A stretch of 64,000 nt of DNA from an uncultured Clostridia bacterium (GCA_947625245.1 CANQNO010000005.1:1-64000); one strand, 5' to 3'. Shown: positions 41,743 to 53,698, counted from the first letter of the stretch. The notes: generated by a model not told the origin, from the sequence alone. Translations and numbers: made by a program.

Positions 41743-43932
41743 ATGAAATTTACAAGACTTTTTGCGGCGGTAATCGCCGCGGCGATGGTATTTTGCTGTT
41801 TTGCGGCTTGCTCGCACGACGTAAAAAAACCCGATGATGCGGTATATTACACCGTAACTTTCGATCTTGACGGCGGGGTTGTACCCGGGCAAGACCTTTT
41901 GCAGGGGCTTAAAGTTTTAAGCGGCACGAAGTTGCGGCTGGAAAATTACAAACCCGAAAAAACAAATTATACCTTTAAGGGCTGGCTTTCGGGCGAAACC
42001 GAATACGCCGCAAACGCCGAAATAACGGTAAATGCGGACATAGCGTTAACGGCTCTGTGGGAGATAATCCCCGTTGAAAAATTCACCGTAACGTTCGACC
42101 CCGCGGGCGGAACGCTTAACGGTTCTGCGGAAAGGCTAAGCCTGCAAGCCGAAAAAAATACCGCGCTTGATTTTTCGCAATACGTGCCCGAAAAAGACGA
42201 ATATACCTTTAAAGGCTGGAAAAGCGGAGAAACCCTTTATACCGGCGGAACGTACACGGTGACAAGCGCAACGGACTTTGTTGCGGTATGGGCAAAAACT
42301 CTCTCCGCGGACGAAAATTTCGTATTCGAAGAGACCACAGAAAAAGACGGCTATATCCTTAAAGGTCTTACCGCAAATTCGACGATAACCGAAATTGTTG
42401 TGCCCGGGTATTATCAAAACAAGCCCGTTTTGAAGATTGCGAACAACGTTTTCGCCTATAAAGACGATATCACCGCCGTCGATTTATCAAACTGCGACAA
42501 GCTTGAAGAAATAGGGGATTGGAATTTCAGCAGTTGCGGCGCGCTGGCTTCGGTAAATTTAGAGGGTTGTTCCTCGCTCAAAAAGATAGGCGACAGCTGT
42601 TTTCAGGGAAACTCAATCGCCGAAATAAATTTAAAAAGTCTTGCGGCTTTGGAAGAGATAGGGTCTAACTGTTTCCGCGGCGACTTCGGCTCTTCCCAAT
42701 CCGATTTGCCCGTCGAAATACTTGATTTTACAGACTGCGTTTCTTTAAAAACGATAGGACAGATGAGTTTTTGGCATTTAACCAAACTTAAAGAGTTGGA
42801 CTTTTCCAAAACTCAACTCCAAACGTTTGCAAGACAAACCATACACCTTTCTCCCGCGCTTGAAATACTCAAATTGCCCAAAACTTTAAAGCTTACTCAC
42901 GAGGGGTCGGACGGCACTTTAGTCACCACGGAATTTTGCAGTAATTGTGAAAATCTAAAAGAAATTATTCTCGACCCGCTGAACATTTTTATGACCGTGG
43001 AAAACGGCGCGCTTATGGACGCGGATGAAACTGTTATTTACAAATACGCCGTAAAGTGCGAAGGCGCAAAATTTACCGCTCCCGCAACCGTTACAACGGT
43101 AATGAACCGGGCTTTTTACAAGGCTACAAATCTTACCGAAATAGATTTCAGCGCAACTAAACTTACCGAAATTAAGAACTCCGCCTTTGCGGGTTGCACC
43201 AACGCCCTTTTAAAAGTGCCTTTCGGCGAGGACGGGACATACGCCGACAAGAGCGCCGCCTGCATTTTGGGCAGCAATTGGAACGACGGCGTAAAAGAAA
43301 TCCAATACGGCGAAGCGGCAAAGATTTTTAAATTCACGACCGATTTGGTTGACGGGAAAAGCGTTACGGAAGCAAGTTTCACCTTTACGGCTTCGGCTGA
43401 ATACGGCACTTCTCTCTCCCTCTCTCCCTGCACTTTGACGGTGAAATGCAACGGCAGCGAAATTACAGGCGATAACGGAAACTATACTGTAACTTTGCAA
43501 GACGGCGAAAACACGATAGAGCTTATTGCAAGCTCTGGCGACGATACAGAGACGAAAACCTACAAGGTGAATAAAGTAGGCAAAGCCGAACTCAAAACCG
43601 ATTTAGCGGACGGCGAAAAAGGCGGTAATTACAGTTTTAAGGTATGGGCTGAAAATTCCGACGGAACAAAGCTGGACATTAGCGGTTATACCCTTTCTCT
43701 TACTTTTGCCTGGGAAAAGAAAAACCCTCAACCCGGTGATTTCAAATCGTTAGATTTCGACGACTGTATAACTATAACTTACGATACAGAAAATAATTAT
43801 TTTTTAGTAAATATTAACTACGAAGACATTTACTATGTGCATTATTATATGTACGACAGTTATGCCATACAAATTCAGCTAAACGGATTGGATTGGAGTC
43901 CCATAGTAAAGATGTTGTCTTATACAGGTTAA
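41743..43932 (+). CDS. B12-regulated lipoprotein with InlB-type and leucine-rich repeats
   Basis: 729 residues; AAGGAG before the ATG. A signal peptide ends in lipobox FAAC. Then two Listeria/Bacteroides-type repeats (about 30-180: YTFKGWLSGE, YTFKGWKSGE), BspA-like leucine-rich repeats (about 190-510), a beta-sandwich module (about 525-610, ending NGNYTVTLQDGENTIELIA) also present three times in the next protein, and an unknown C-terminus. First gene behind the cobalamin riboswitch. A surface role in corrinoid capture or docking is inferred from position; no B12-binding motif is recognised. Confidence 0.82.
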   Translation: MKFTRLFAAVIAAAMVFCCFAACSHDVKKPDDAVYYTVTFDLDGGVVPGQDLLQGLKVLSGTKLRLENYKPEKTNYTFKGWLSGETEYAANAEITVNADIALTALWEIIPVEKFTVTFDPAGGTLNGSAERLSLQAEKNTALDFSQYVPEKDEYTFKGWKSGETLYTGGTYTVTSATDFVAVWAKTLSADENFVFEETTEKDGYILKGLTANSTITEIVVPGYYQNKPVLKIANNVFAYKDDITAVDLSNCDKLEEIGDWNFSSCGALASVNLEGCSSLKKIGDSCFQGNSIAEINLKSLAALEEIGSNCFRGDFGSSQSDLPVEILDFTDCVSLKTIGQMSFWHLTKLKELDFSKTQLQTFARQTIHLSPALEILKLPKTLKLTHEGSDGTLVTTEFCSNCENLKEIILDPLNIFMTVENGALMDADETVIYKYAVKCEGAKFTAPATVTTVMNRAFYKATNLTEIDFSATKLTEIKNSAFAGCTNALLKVPFGEDGTYADKSAACILGSNWNDGVKEIQYGEAAKIFKFTTDLVDGKSVTEASFTFTASAEYGTSLSLSPCTLTVKCNGSEITGDNGNYTVTLQDGENTIELIASSGDDTETKTYKVNKVGKAELKTDLADGEKGGNYSFKVWAENSDGTKLDISGYTLSLTFAWEKKNPQPGDFKSLDFDDCITITYDTENNYFLVNINYEDIYYVHYYMYDSYAIQIQLNGLDWSPIVKMLSYTG

Positions 43933-43938
43933 ATATAA

Positions 43939-45747
43939 ATGAAATTTAAATATTTGATATTAAGTTTTGTAATCGCGGCGGCGGCGGTCTGTTTTACGGG
44001 CTGCAATAAACCGCCGTTCGCGTTTGCCTGCGACATTGCAGACGGCGCAACTGTTATAACTCCCGAATACTCCTTTGAAATTTCGGCTACTTACGGCGGC
44101 GAAAGGTGCGATGTGCGGGTTGCGCTGAACGGCATAATTTTAGAAGGCGAAAACGGCAAATACACCGCCTTTTTAAATAAGGGCGAAAACGAAATAACCG
44201 CAACCGCAACCTACTCTGAATTTACCGAAACGCGAGTATATAAGGTGGTTTACCGCACGGATTTTGAAATTTTGACCGATATTGACGACGCGACGATCGT
44301 AAACGAAAGCATTACCTTTGCGGCAAGCGCTACTTTTAACGGTTCGCCCTGCGCTTTGATTGCCGAAGTAAACGGCTTAACGGCAAGCGCCGCAAACGGA
44401 AATTATACGGTAAAACTTAATAAGGGCGAAAATATTATATCCCTTACCGCGCGTTACGAAGATTTGACGGAGCGCACCGAACGGCGCATCGTGATAGGAG
44501 AATTTGACCTGCAAACAAATCTCACCGAAGGCGACAAAACAGAAGCGGAGCTCTATTTCCGGGCGGCGGCGTCCTGCGACGGCGAGCTTTTGCCCATAAC
44601 GGTTACATTAAACGGCAGGGAAATAACGCCCGACGGCAACCGTTATAAACTGACATTGGACAAGGGCGAAAACAAGATAGTGATCTCCGCGCGGAAAGGC
44701 AACATGCTTAAAACCTACGAGTACACCCTGCGCTACTTAGACGACCCGCCTACGCTTGAAACCTCTTTAAAAGACGGCAAAACTTACCGCGGCGGCAAGC
44801 TGGGCTTTGACGTGACGGCAAAGGACGGTTTGGGCGAAAAACTGCCTTATAACAACATTTCCTTTGAGGCGGATTGGAACGGGGGCGGCAATTTTTCTCC
44901 CCTCACTACCATAAAAAGGGTTTGGGACGACAGTACTTTAACGAGTTTTGAAATCAACTTCAAAAGCACGGAATTTCTTCCCCACGCAAATTCGCTTTTC
45001 GACTTTAAGGTTATAGCTTGCGACGGCGCGGGCAGAGAGAGCTTTGAAGTTTACGAAATGACCTATATACCCGCCGAAAACGGCGAACAGACAGGCGAAG
45101 TTATATTTGCCCTTGAAGGGTTTTCGATAGGTTGCGGCTACTTTATAAAGCCCTGCCGCATACCCGTTTATGAGGGCGTGAACTTTGCTTTGACTTTGAC
45201 GGAAATCATAGAAGAAAACGGCTGGACATATTCCCACACGGGCACTATTGAAAGCGGGTTTTACCTTTCGGGGATAAAGGGGCTCGATTTAAGCGGAAAC
45301 CGTATTCCCGACGAGCTTTGGGAGCTTGTACCCGGACGGGTTTATCAATCCATGGCGCCCGAAAACGGCAGTTACGACCTTGCCGAATTCTGCTATGCGC
45401 AGGGCGGCGGCTGGATGTATTCGGTGAACACCGTATATAAAAATTACGGCTTTTCGGACTACTATCCGCAGGACGGCGACGTGGTGCGCGTACAGTTCAC
45501 CGTTGCCCTCGGCAACGATTTGGGCGGCGGCGGAGCTATGGGCGGCGGCAATGTGAGCTGGCTTGGGGACGACCCCGACTACGGGGAAATTATGGAGTTG
45601 CTTGCCGATATCTCCCAAACTATCGAAGAGGACGGCGGCGACTCTACGGTTTACAACGAAGTTATAAACGATATTGCAAAGTGGAACATATCCCAAAAAA
45701 CGATGGACGAACAAATTGAAAAATTGAAGTCCGCATACGGTATTTAA
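43939..45747 (+). CDS. Lipoprotein with three beta-sandwich modules and a DUF4430 (transcobalamin C-terminal-like) domain
   Basis: 602 residues, lipobox FTGC. Three Ig-like modules of about 85 residues (each ending NGxYT..LxKGENxI), a further beta module (about 270-375), and a DUF4430 domain (about 385-535) with GGGWMYSVNTVYKNYGFSDYYPQDGDVVRVQFTVALGND. DUF4430 corresponds to the C-terminal beta domain of intrinsic factor and transcobalamin. A helical tail (540-602) has no known match. It is 6 bp after the previous gene and 1 bp before the toroid gene. Likely part of an extracellular corrinoid receptor. Confidence 0.8.
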   Translation: MKFKYLILSFVIAAAAVCFTGCNKPPFAFACDIADGATVITPEYSFEISATYGGERCDVRVALNGIILEGENGKYTAFLNKGENEITATATYSEFTETRVYKVVYRTDFEILTDIDDATIVNESITFAASATFNGSPCALIAEVNGLTASAANGNYTVKLNKGENIISLTARYEDLTERTERRIVIGEFDLQTNLTEGDKTEAELYFRAAASCDGELLPITVTLNGREITPDGNRYKLTLDKGENKIVISARKGNMLKTYEYTLRYLDDPPTLETSLKDGKTYRGGKLGFDVTAKDGLGEKLPYNNISFEADWNGGGNFSPLTTIKRVWDDSTLTSFEINFKSTEFLPHANSLFDFKVIACDGAGRESFEVYEMTYIPAENGEQTGEVIFALEGFSIGCGYFIKPCRIPVYEGVNFALTLTEIIEENGWTYSHTGTIESGFYLSGIKGLDLSGNRIPDELWELVPGRVYQSMAPENGSYDLAEFCYAQGGGWMYSVNTVYKNYGFSDYYPQDGDVVRVQFTVALGNDLGGGGAMGGGNVSWLGDDPDYGEIMELLADISQTIEEDGGDSTVYNEVINDIAKWNISQKTMDEQIEKLKSAYGI

Positions 45748-45748
45748 A

Positions 45749-47605
45749 ATGAAAAAGCGGTATATGTGTTGCCTTCCGGCGTTTATAATTGCCGCCGCGG
45801 TCTGGGCGGGGGCGGCGGCTGTGCCCGCTTCGGCTTTTGACGGCACGGATTTAAATTCCGCAATCGCGGGGATCATTGAGTGGAAAAAATCAGAAGTCGG
45901 CTCCGACGCGGAAGGATTTCTTATAAACGATAAATTTTTGGAACAGGCGGGCACTACCCCCGGGGACTGGTATCCCGTAGGGTTAGGCAGGCTGGGAATA
46001 GCCGACAATCAGGAGGGCTATCTCGCCGTGATAAACGACAACGTGACAAAGAGATACTCCTTTCCTTACGCCCTCGATAAAGCCAAAGCCACGGAATGGC
46101 ACAGGATCACTCTTTCCGTACTTGCATGCGGCGGCAATCCACGCAAAGCGGGCAATAACGGGGATATAGACTTAATTGCCGACGGCACATACAACCGCGC
46201 GGAAAACGGCGAGGGGATTTTGGGCAGGCAGGGAATAAACGGCTTTATCTGGGGGCTTATAGCCCTTGACAGTATGGGCTATGAGGTTCCCGACGGGGCT
46301 TATTATACCCGCGACGACATAATTTTGAATATTTTGAACAGGCGGCTCGGCGACGGCGGCTGGGCGCTTACGGGGGAAACTTCTGACCCCGACATGACGG
46401 CTATGGCAATACAGTCGCTCGCCCCCTACTATAATTCTGAAAAGGTATATTCCTTTAACGCTCCGCACGGCGGAGAGACGGTTGAAAAAGTGCGCGACGC
46501 CGTTGACGGGGGGCTTAACTTCCTCTCCCTCGCCCAACTCGGCGACGGGGATTTCAAGAGCTGGGGCACGGAAAACAGCGAAAGCTGTGCGCAGACGATA
46601 ATCGCGCTGTGCTCTCTGGGAATTGATATTTTTTCGGACGAAAGGTTTATTTCCGAAAGCGGCAAAACCGTTTTTGACGGGCTTATGAAATACCGCAACG
46701 CGGACGGCGGATTTTTGCACTCCGGTACGTACGACAGCGAAAACCCCTCCGCCGAACCCGGGAAATCCAACACGATGGCGGGCGAGCAGGCGCTTTTGGC
46801 TCTTGCGGCGATAAGCCGCTTTAAAGACGGGCAGAGAAGACTTTACGATTTCCGACCCGAACAGAGCGCGGAGCTGAAAGAAAAAACAGCGGCAGCCGAA
46901 AGCCGAATCGAAAGCCTGACCTACTCCTCGCCCCGCGCACGGATAGAAGAAGTTTACGGCTTTTACCTTTCGATAGACGGCGCGGAGAGAAGTTACGTTA
47001 AAAATTACTATAAACTTTCAAAAATCCTTGCGGCGGCGGGCATACCTTACGCCGAAGAAAAGACCGAATACAACAGCGGCGACGCGGGCGTTATAACCCC
47101 GCTTGAAGAGTTTACGGAAGCGGACAGGTCGGCGGCGGACGCTTTGCCCGAGAAGTTGACTACCGCAAACCGCGCGGAAGTTTTGAGACTTTGGAGAAAA
47201 CTGCAAAACTGCTTTGACTTCGACGGAAAGGAAAGTTACGTAATAAAGCTCGATAAAGCAAAGAACGAAATAGAAGCTATTATGCGGGAAATAGACGACA
47301 TAAAGGCTGAAATAAAGGAAAAACTTTATCCCTTTGACAAGATAAATTTGTCGCTGAGGGGCGAAGTACACAGGCTTTGCGACAGGTTTTTTGCGCTTTC
47401 GGAGTACGACCGCTCGCAATTCGAACAGTCCGACATTGAAGGGCTTTTAAAGTGCAGGACACAGATCGACAACCTGTACCTCGCGGTTTGGATATCTTCC
47501 GGTTGCGGCGTTGCGGCGGCGGCAGCGGTTGTGTTTATAATAATCAACATAAAAAGGCGCAAAAAGAAAAAAGCCCTGAAATATATGGCGGAGAGCGACG
47601 AGTGA
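45749..47605 (+). CDS. Membrane-anchored alpha/alpha-toroid protein resembling the intrinsic-factor alpha domain
   Basis: 618 residues. Signal peptide (to about residue 29), then a prenyltransferase/squalene-cyclase-like toroid (about 35-370) with repeated motifs: GLGRLGI, QGINGFIWGLIALDSMGY, LGDGGWAL, DPDMTAMAIQSLAPYY, NSESCAQTIIALCSLGID, NADGGFLHS, NTMAGEQALLALAA. The catalytic DxDD of cyclases is not evident, pointing to ligand binding. A long helical stalk (370-575) and one membrane helix (about 580-602, ISSGCGVAAAAAVVFIIINI) with a basic tail place the toroid outside the cell. Intrinsic factor and transcobalamin bind B12 between such a toroid and a DUF4430 beta domain; the flanking genes supply the latter. 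Confidence 0.8.
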   Translation: MKKRYMCCLPAFIIAAAVWAGAAAVPASAFDGTDLNSAIAGIIEWKKSEVGSDAEGFLINDKFLEQAGTTPGDWYPVGLGRLGIADNQEGYLAVINDNVTKRYSFPYALDKAKATEWHRITLSVLACGGNPRKAGNNGDIDLIADGTYNRAENGEGILGRQGINGFIWGLIALDSMGYEVPDGAYYTRDDIILNILNRRLGDGGWALTGETSDPDMTAMAIQSLAPYYNSEKVYSFNAPHGGETVEKVRDAVDGGLNFLSLAQLGDGDFKSWGTENSESCAQTIIALCSLGIDIFSDERFISESGKTVFDGLMKYRNADGGFLHSGTYDSENPSAEPGKSNTMAGEQALLALAAISRFKDGQRRLYDFRPEQSAELKEKTAAAESRIESLTYSSPRARIEEVYGFYLSIDGAERSYVKNYYKLSKILAAAGIPYAEEKTEYNSGDAGVITPLEEFTEADRSAADALPEKLTTANRAEVLRLWRKLQNCFDFDGKESYVIKLDKAKNEIEAIMREIDDIKAEIKEKLYPFDKINLSLRGEVHRLCDRFFALSEYDRSQFEQSDIEGLLKCRTQIDNLYLAVWISSGCGVAAAAAVVFIIINIKRRKKKKALKYMAESDE

Positions 47606-48144
47606 AAAAAGATATATTTGCGCTGTGCATTGTCATTTTTTTGGTGGTTTTGATTTGCACGGGCACAAAAATACAGTCGGTGGACGACTATTACCTTACC
47701 CATATAGACGACATTAAAGAGGACAGCCAAACGGTGTTTTTAACGGTAAAATGCGATACCGTGCTCAAAAATTGGGATAAGCTGGACAGCGCGCTTAGAT
47801 ATGAAAAGTACGTGCCGGGCGACGGGTTTATTTTAAAGCGCACCGAATACGTGCTCAGGGATAAAGACACGGCGTACAGTATTCTCGACCGTGCGGTAAG
47901 GTACAATAAAATACACATGGAGTGTACCTACTCGGCAAATTATTCAAGCGTTTACGTGCAGGGCATCAACCAGCTTTACGAATTCAGCTGCGGCGAGCTA
48001 TCGGGCTGGATGTATATGGTGAACGGGGTTTTCCCCAACTACGGTTGCAGTAAATATTATCTTTCGGACGGCGACGAACTGGTCTGGTGCTATACCTGTG
48101 ATTTGGGGCGGGACGTGGGCTGCGATTGGGGGCTTATGAGATGA
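47602..48144 (+). CDS. Membrane-anchored DUF4430 (transcobalamin C-terminal-like) protein
   Basis: GTG start at 47602 overlaps the preceding stop by 4 bp (GTGA), which indicates coupled translation; 180 residues. An N-terminal membrane helix (about 5-23, IFALCIVIFLVVLICTGT) leads to an extracytoplasmic DUF4430 domain with LSGWMYMVNGVFPNYGCSKYYLSDGDELVWCYTCDLGRDVG. Almost the whole mature protein is this domain. It could pair with the toroid protein as the second half of a B12-binding cleft. Its stop overlaps the ecfT start. Confidence 0.82.
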   Translation: MKKDIFALCIVIFLVVLICTGTKIQSVDDYYLTHIDDIKEDSQTVFLTVKCDTVLKNWDKLDSALRYEKYVPGDGFILKRTEYVLRDKDTAYSILDRAVRYNKIHMECTYSANYSSVYVQGINQLYEFSCGELSGWMYMVNGVFPNYGCSKYYLSDGDELVWCYTCDLGRDVGCDWGLMR

Positions 48145-49022
48145 GATACTTCGACAGACTCCACCCCGCCGCCGCGCTGGTTTACTTTTTGTTTATGATA
48201 CTAACTGCTATGCTCTCTTTAAACCCCGCCGTAATAGTCCTCTGCTATCTTTCGGGCGTGATCTTTTGCGGAATACTTACGGGCTTTAAAAATCTTTTTA
48301 AAAGTCTTTTGTACAGTATTCCGTTAACCGCCCTGATTGCCCTTACAAACCCCATATTTTCGCACCGCGGCGAGACGGTTTTGTTCTTTTTGAACGACAA
48401 CCCCGTTACAAAGGAAGCCATTTTATACGGAGTTTTTACGGCGCTTATGCTTATGTCCGTATTCTATTGGTGCCGCAATTACAGCACGGTTATGACGACC
48501 GACAAGTTTATTTACCTCTTCGGAAGGGCTATCCCAAAACTCTCGCTCGTGCTATCGCTTATTCTCGCCTTTATCCCCAAATTAAAGAGAAAATACAAGG
48601 AAATAGACGCGGCGCAAAAGGCTTTGGGCGTTTACGCCGCAAAGAGCTATGTGGATAAAATAAGGAGCAAAATGCGGGTATTATCCATACTTTTGACCGA
48701 CAGCCTTGAAAACGCCGTGGAGACCGCGGACAGCATGCGGGCGCGCGGGTACGGGCTTAAGCACCGCACGAGCTTTGCTTTGTACCGCTTTGAAATTTCG
48801 GACGGGATATTCCTTGCCGTAACCGCCGTTTTGGGAATAGGCTGTATAGCCTGCATTGCGGCGGGCGGCGCAAACTTTAACTTTTACCCCGCGTTAAGCC
48901 GCTTAAACCTTTCCGCGGTAAGCTGTGCGCTGTACGCCTGTCTTGCCCTTTTGGGATTTATGTCGCTGTTCGTTGAAGTAAAGGAGAATATTTTATGGCG
49001 CTTATTGAAGTCAAAAATCTGA
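48141..49022 (+). CDS. ECF transporter transmembrane component EcfT
   Basis: Start at 48141 overlaps the previous stop by 4 bp (ATGA); 293 residues. About six membrane segments and a cytoplasmic coupling region with SMRARGYGLKHRT, matching the A-R-G motif that contacts the ATPases. It links the ATPases to the S component. It lies in the B12-controlled operon, so it is dedicated rather than shared. Confidence 0.9.
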   Translation: MRYFDRLHPAAALVYFLFMILTAMLSLNPAVIVLCYLSGVIFCGILTGFKNLFKSLLYSIPLTALIALTNPIFSHRGETVLFFLNDNPVTKEAILYGVFTALMLMSVFYWCRNYSTVMTTDKFIYLFGRAIPKLSLVLSLILAFIPKLKRKYKEIDAAQKALGVYAAKSYVDKIRSKMRVLSILLTDSLENAVETADSMRARGYGLKHRTSFALYRFEISDGIFLAVTAVLGIGCIACIAAGGANFNFYPALSRLNLSAVSCALYACLALLGFMSLFVEVKENILWRLLKSKI

Positions 49023-50680
49023 GTTTTACATATAACGGAGCCCAAACCGCGGCTTTGAAAGACATAAATCTTTCGGTGGAGAGCGGGGATTTTGTGCTCC
49101 TGTTCGGGGAATCGGGCTGCGGCAAGACCACTCTTTTGAGATTGCTGAAAAAACAGCTGCGCCCCGCGGGAAAGCAGGACGGCGAAGCGCTGTACCGCTT
49201 TAAAAACATAGCCGATCTGGACGACCGCACGGCAGCCGCGGAAATAGGTTACGTTATGCAGAACCCCGACAACCAGACGGTCACTGACAAGGTTTGGCAC
49301 GAGCTGGCGTTCGGGTTGGAAAGTCTGGGTGAAAAGAACGAAGTGATAAGGCGCAAAGTTGCCGAAATATGCGGATTTTTCGGCATAGGCGATTGGTTCC
49401 ACAGGCGCACTTTTGAACTTTCGGGCGGGCAAAAGCAGTTGCTCGCCCTCGCTTCGGTGATGGTGATGGACCCGTCCGTACTTATTTTGGACGAACCCAC
49501 GGCACAGCTCGACCCGATAGCCGCTTCCGAATTCTTCGCTTCGCTGAAAAAAATAAACGACGAGCTGGGCGTAACCATTATAATTGCCGAACACCGCCTT
49601 GAAGAGGTATTCCCCCTCGCCGACAAAGCCGTTTTGATGGACAAGGGAAAAATTTTTATGTGCGACGCGCCGCGCAACGTGGGAAAAAAGCTTTCAAACA
49701 GCGAATTGTCGCACAAAATGAGCCTCGGACTGCCCGCCGCGGTAAGGCTTTTTTATGCGCTCGGCAAGACGGGCGACTGCCCGCTCACCGTAAAAGAGGG
49801 CAAAAAATTTATTTCGGAAAACTATAACGGAGATATCGCGCGCATAGACCCGCCCGAACAGTATTTAGGGGAAAGGCGGGCGGCGATGGAAGTTTCGGGC
49901 GGGTATTTCAGGTACGAAAGGGAATTGCCCGACGTGTTGCGCGGGCTGGATTTGACAGTGTACGAAAACGAGCTGCTGTGCATACTCGGCGCGAACGGCG
50001 CGGGCAAGACCACTCTCCTCGCCGTTCTTTCGGGCGTAAAGCGGCTGTATAAGGGAAAACTTAGAATATGGGGTAAAAAATTGAAGGAGTACGGGGGAAA
50101 TTCCCTGTACCGCGGCAACATAGCCTGCCTGCCGCAAAACCCGCAAAACCTGTTTGTGAAAAACACGGTGGAATCGGATTTGTACGAAATAACCAAGATT
50201 GCGGGATACGGCAGGGAAGAAGGAAAAAAGGCGGTTGAAGAGATATGCGCGAAGTTCGGAATTTTGCACCTTTTAAAAAGCCATCCCTACGACTTGTCCG
50301 GCGGGGAACAGCAAAAAGCCGCGCTGGCGAAAGTGCTTTTGATTAAACCCGCAATTCTGCTTTTGGACGAGCCGACGAAAGGGCTGGACGCCTGCTCCAA
50401 ACGGGGGTTGGCGGATATACTTAAAAAATTAAAAGACGAGGGAAAAACGATAGTGATAGTCACGCACGACGTGGAATTTGCCGCGGAGTATGCCGACAGG
50501 TGCGCGATGTTCTTTGACGGGCAAATAGTTTCGGTTGACGGCAGGATAAATTTTTTTGCTTCCAACTCCTACTATACCACCGCCGCGGCGCGCATGACCC
50601 GCCCGCTGTACGAAAATGCTGTTACCGTGGAACTTGCCGAAAAACTTTGCCGCATGAACGGAGAAAAGAGACATGGATAG
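48995..50680 (+). CDS. ECF transporter ATPase, two EcfA domains fused
   Basis: 561 residues, AGGAG before the ATG, 28-bp overlap with ecfT. First domain: Walker A GESGCGKTT, Q-loop MQNPDNQTV, signature LSGGQKQ, Walker B VLILDEPTAQLD. Second domain (from about 300): Walker A GANGAGKTT, LPQNPQN, signature LSGGEQQK, Walker B ILLLDEPTKGLD. EcfA and EcfA' are usually separate proteins; here one chain supplies both sites. Confidence 0.93.
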   Translation: MALIEVKNLSFTYNGAQTAALKDINLSVESGDFVLLFGESGCGKTTLLRLLKKQLRPAGKQDGEALYRFKNIADLDDRTAAAEIGYVMQNPDNQTVTDKVWHELAFGLESLGEKNEVIRRKVAEICGFFGIGDWFHRRTFELSGGQKQLLALASVMVMDPSVLILDEPTAQLDPIAASEFFASLKKINDELGVTIIIAEHRLEEVFPLADKAVLMDKGKIFMCDAPRNVGKKLSNSELSHKMSLGLPAAVRLFYALGKTGDCPLTVKEGKKFISENYNGDIARIDPPEQYLGERRAAMEVSGGYFRYERELPDVLRGLDLTVYENELLCILGANGAGKTTLLAVLSGVKRLYKGKLRIWGKKLKEYGGNSLYRGNIACLPQNPQNLFVKNTVESDLYEITKIAGYGREEGKKAVEEICAKFGILHLLKSHPYDLSGGEQQKAALAKVLLIKPAILLLDEPTKGLDACSKRGLADILKKLKDEGKTIVIVTHDVEFAAEYADRCAMFFDGQIVSVDGRINFFASNSYYTTAAARMTRPLYENAVTVELAEKLCRMNGEKRHG

Positions 50681-51380
50681 CGGAAAGGTGAAAATAATTA
50701 AAAAGACGGCGGCGGGCTTTGTTGTGTTTTTGCTTATACCGCTGACGGTCGCGCTCGGCGTGTGGCTTTTTAAGGACAGAAAGTACAACATAATTTCCGC
50801 GATAGTCGCGTTTTTGTCGTGCGTTCCATTTTTTATACGGTTTGAAAAGGGCGTAAACGGCGCCCGCGAGCTTGTGGTAATTGCGGTCATGACCGCCTTT
50901 TCTATAGTGGGCAGACTTGTCTTTGCCCCTCTCCCCGGGTTCAAGCCCGTGACCGCGTTCACCGTGATTTCGGGCGTAGCGCTGGGACCCGAAGCGGGAT
51001 TTTTGGTGGGAAGCCTCTCCGCGGTGGTTTCTGATTTTTTCTTCGGTCAGGGTCCCTGGACGCCTTTCCAGATGTTTTCCTGGGGGATATTGGGGTTTAT
51101 TGCGGGAGTACTGCTGTTCCGTGCAAAGAAAAAGAACCTTTTATTAATATGCCTGCTCGGCGCGGCAGGCGGCGCGGCGTTCTCCCTTATGATGGACGTG
51201 TGGACGACGCTCTCCCTCGACGGCGGATTTTTGTGGCAAAGATATGTTGCGAACGTAATTTCAGGATTGCCGTTCATGGGCATATATGCCGCATCTAACG
51301 TCATTTTTTTGCTTGTTTTAACAAAGCCGTTTTTATCCAAACTCGAACGCATAAAGACAAAATTCGATATCTTTAAATAG
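50673..51380 (+). CDS. ECF transporter S component, CbrT-like (cobalamin)
   Basis: 235 residues, overlapping the ATPase gene by 8 bp. About six membrane helices with the conserved S-component stretch GRLVFAPLPGFKPVTAFTVISGVALGPEAGFLVGSLSAVVSDFFFGQGPWTPFQMFSWG. The FGQGPWTPFQM segment is typical of the CbrT-type cobalamin group as I know it, and the riboswitch supports B12 or a related corrinoid as substrate. It completes a full ECF transporter. Confidence 0.85.
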   Translation: MDSGKVKIIKKTAAGFVVFLLIPLTVALGVWLFKDRKYNIISAIVAFLSCVPFFIRFEKGVNGARELVVIAVMTAFSIVGRLVFAPLPGFKPVTAFTVISGVALGPEAGFLVGSLSAVVSDFFFGQGPWTPFQMFSWGILGFIAGVLLFRAKKKNLLLICLLGAAGGAAFSLMMDVWTTLSLDGGFLWQRYVANVISGLPFMGIYAASNVIFLLVLTKPFLSKLERIKTKFDIFK

Positions 51381-51397
51381 CCTTTAAAAACGTTAAA

Positions 51398-51428
51398 GCG
51401 GCGGCGCAAAATGCGCCGCCGCCCTTTA
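51398..51428. terminator. Bidirectional terminator after the cobalamin operon
   Basis: GCGGCGGCGCA / TGCGCCGCCGC, 3-nt loop, with T-rich flank; separates convergent genes. Confidence 0.85.
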
Positions 51429-51443
51429 TAAAAGTTTGATTTT

Positions 51444-53583
<2,140 letters not shown>

Positions 53584-53698
53584 ACAGTATTACATAATAT
53601 GCCGCAAAACTTTAAAGCTGTGTACAAAAAATGCGTCCCGAAGCCGCGAGCTTCGGGGCGCAAATTATTTATTGCACTAATCAATATAGAATTTATTT

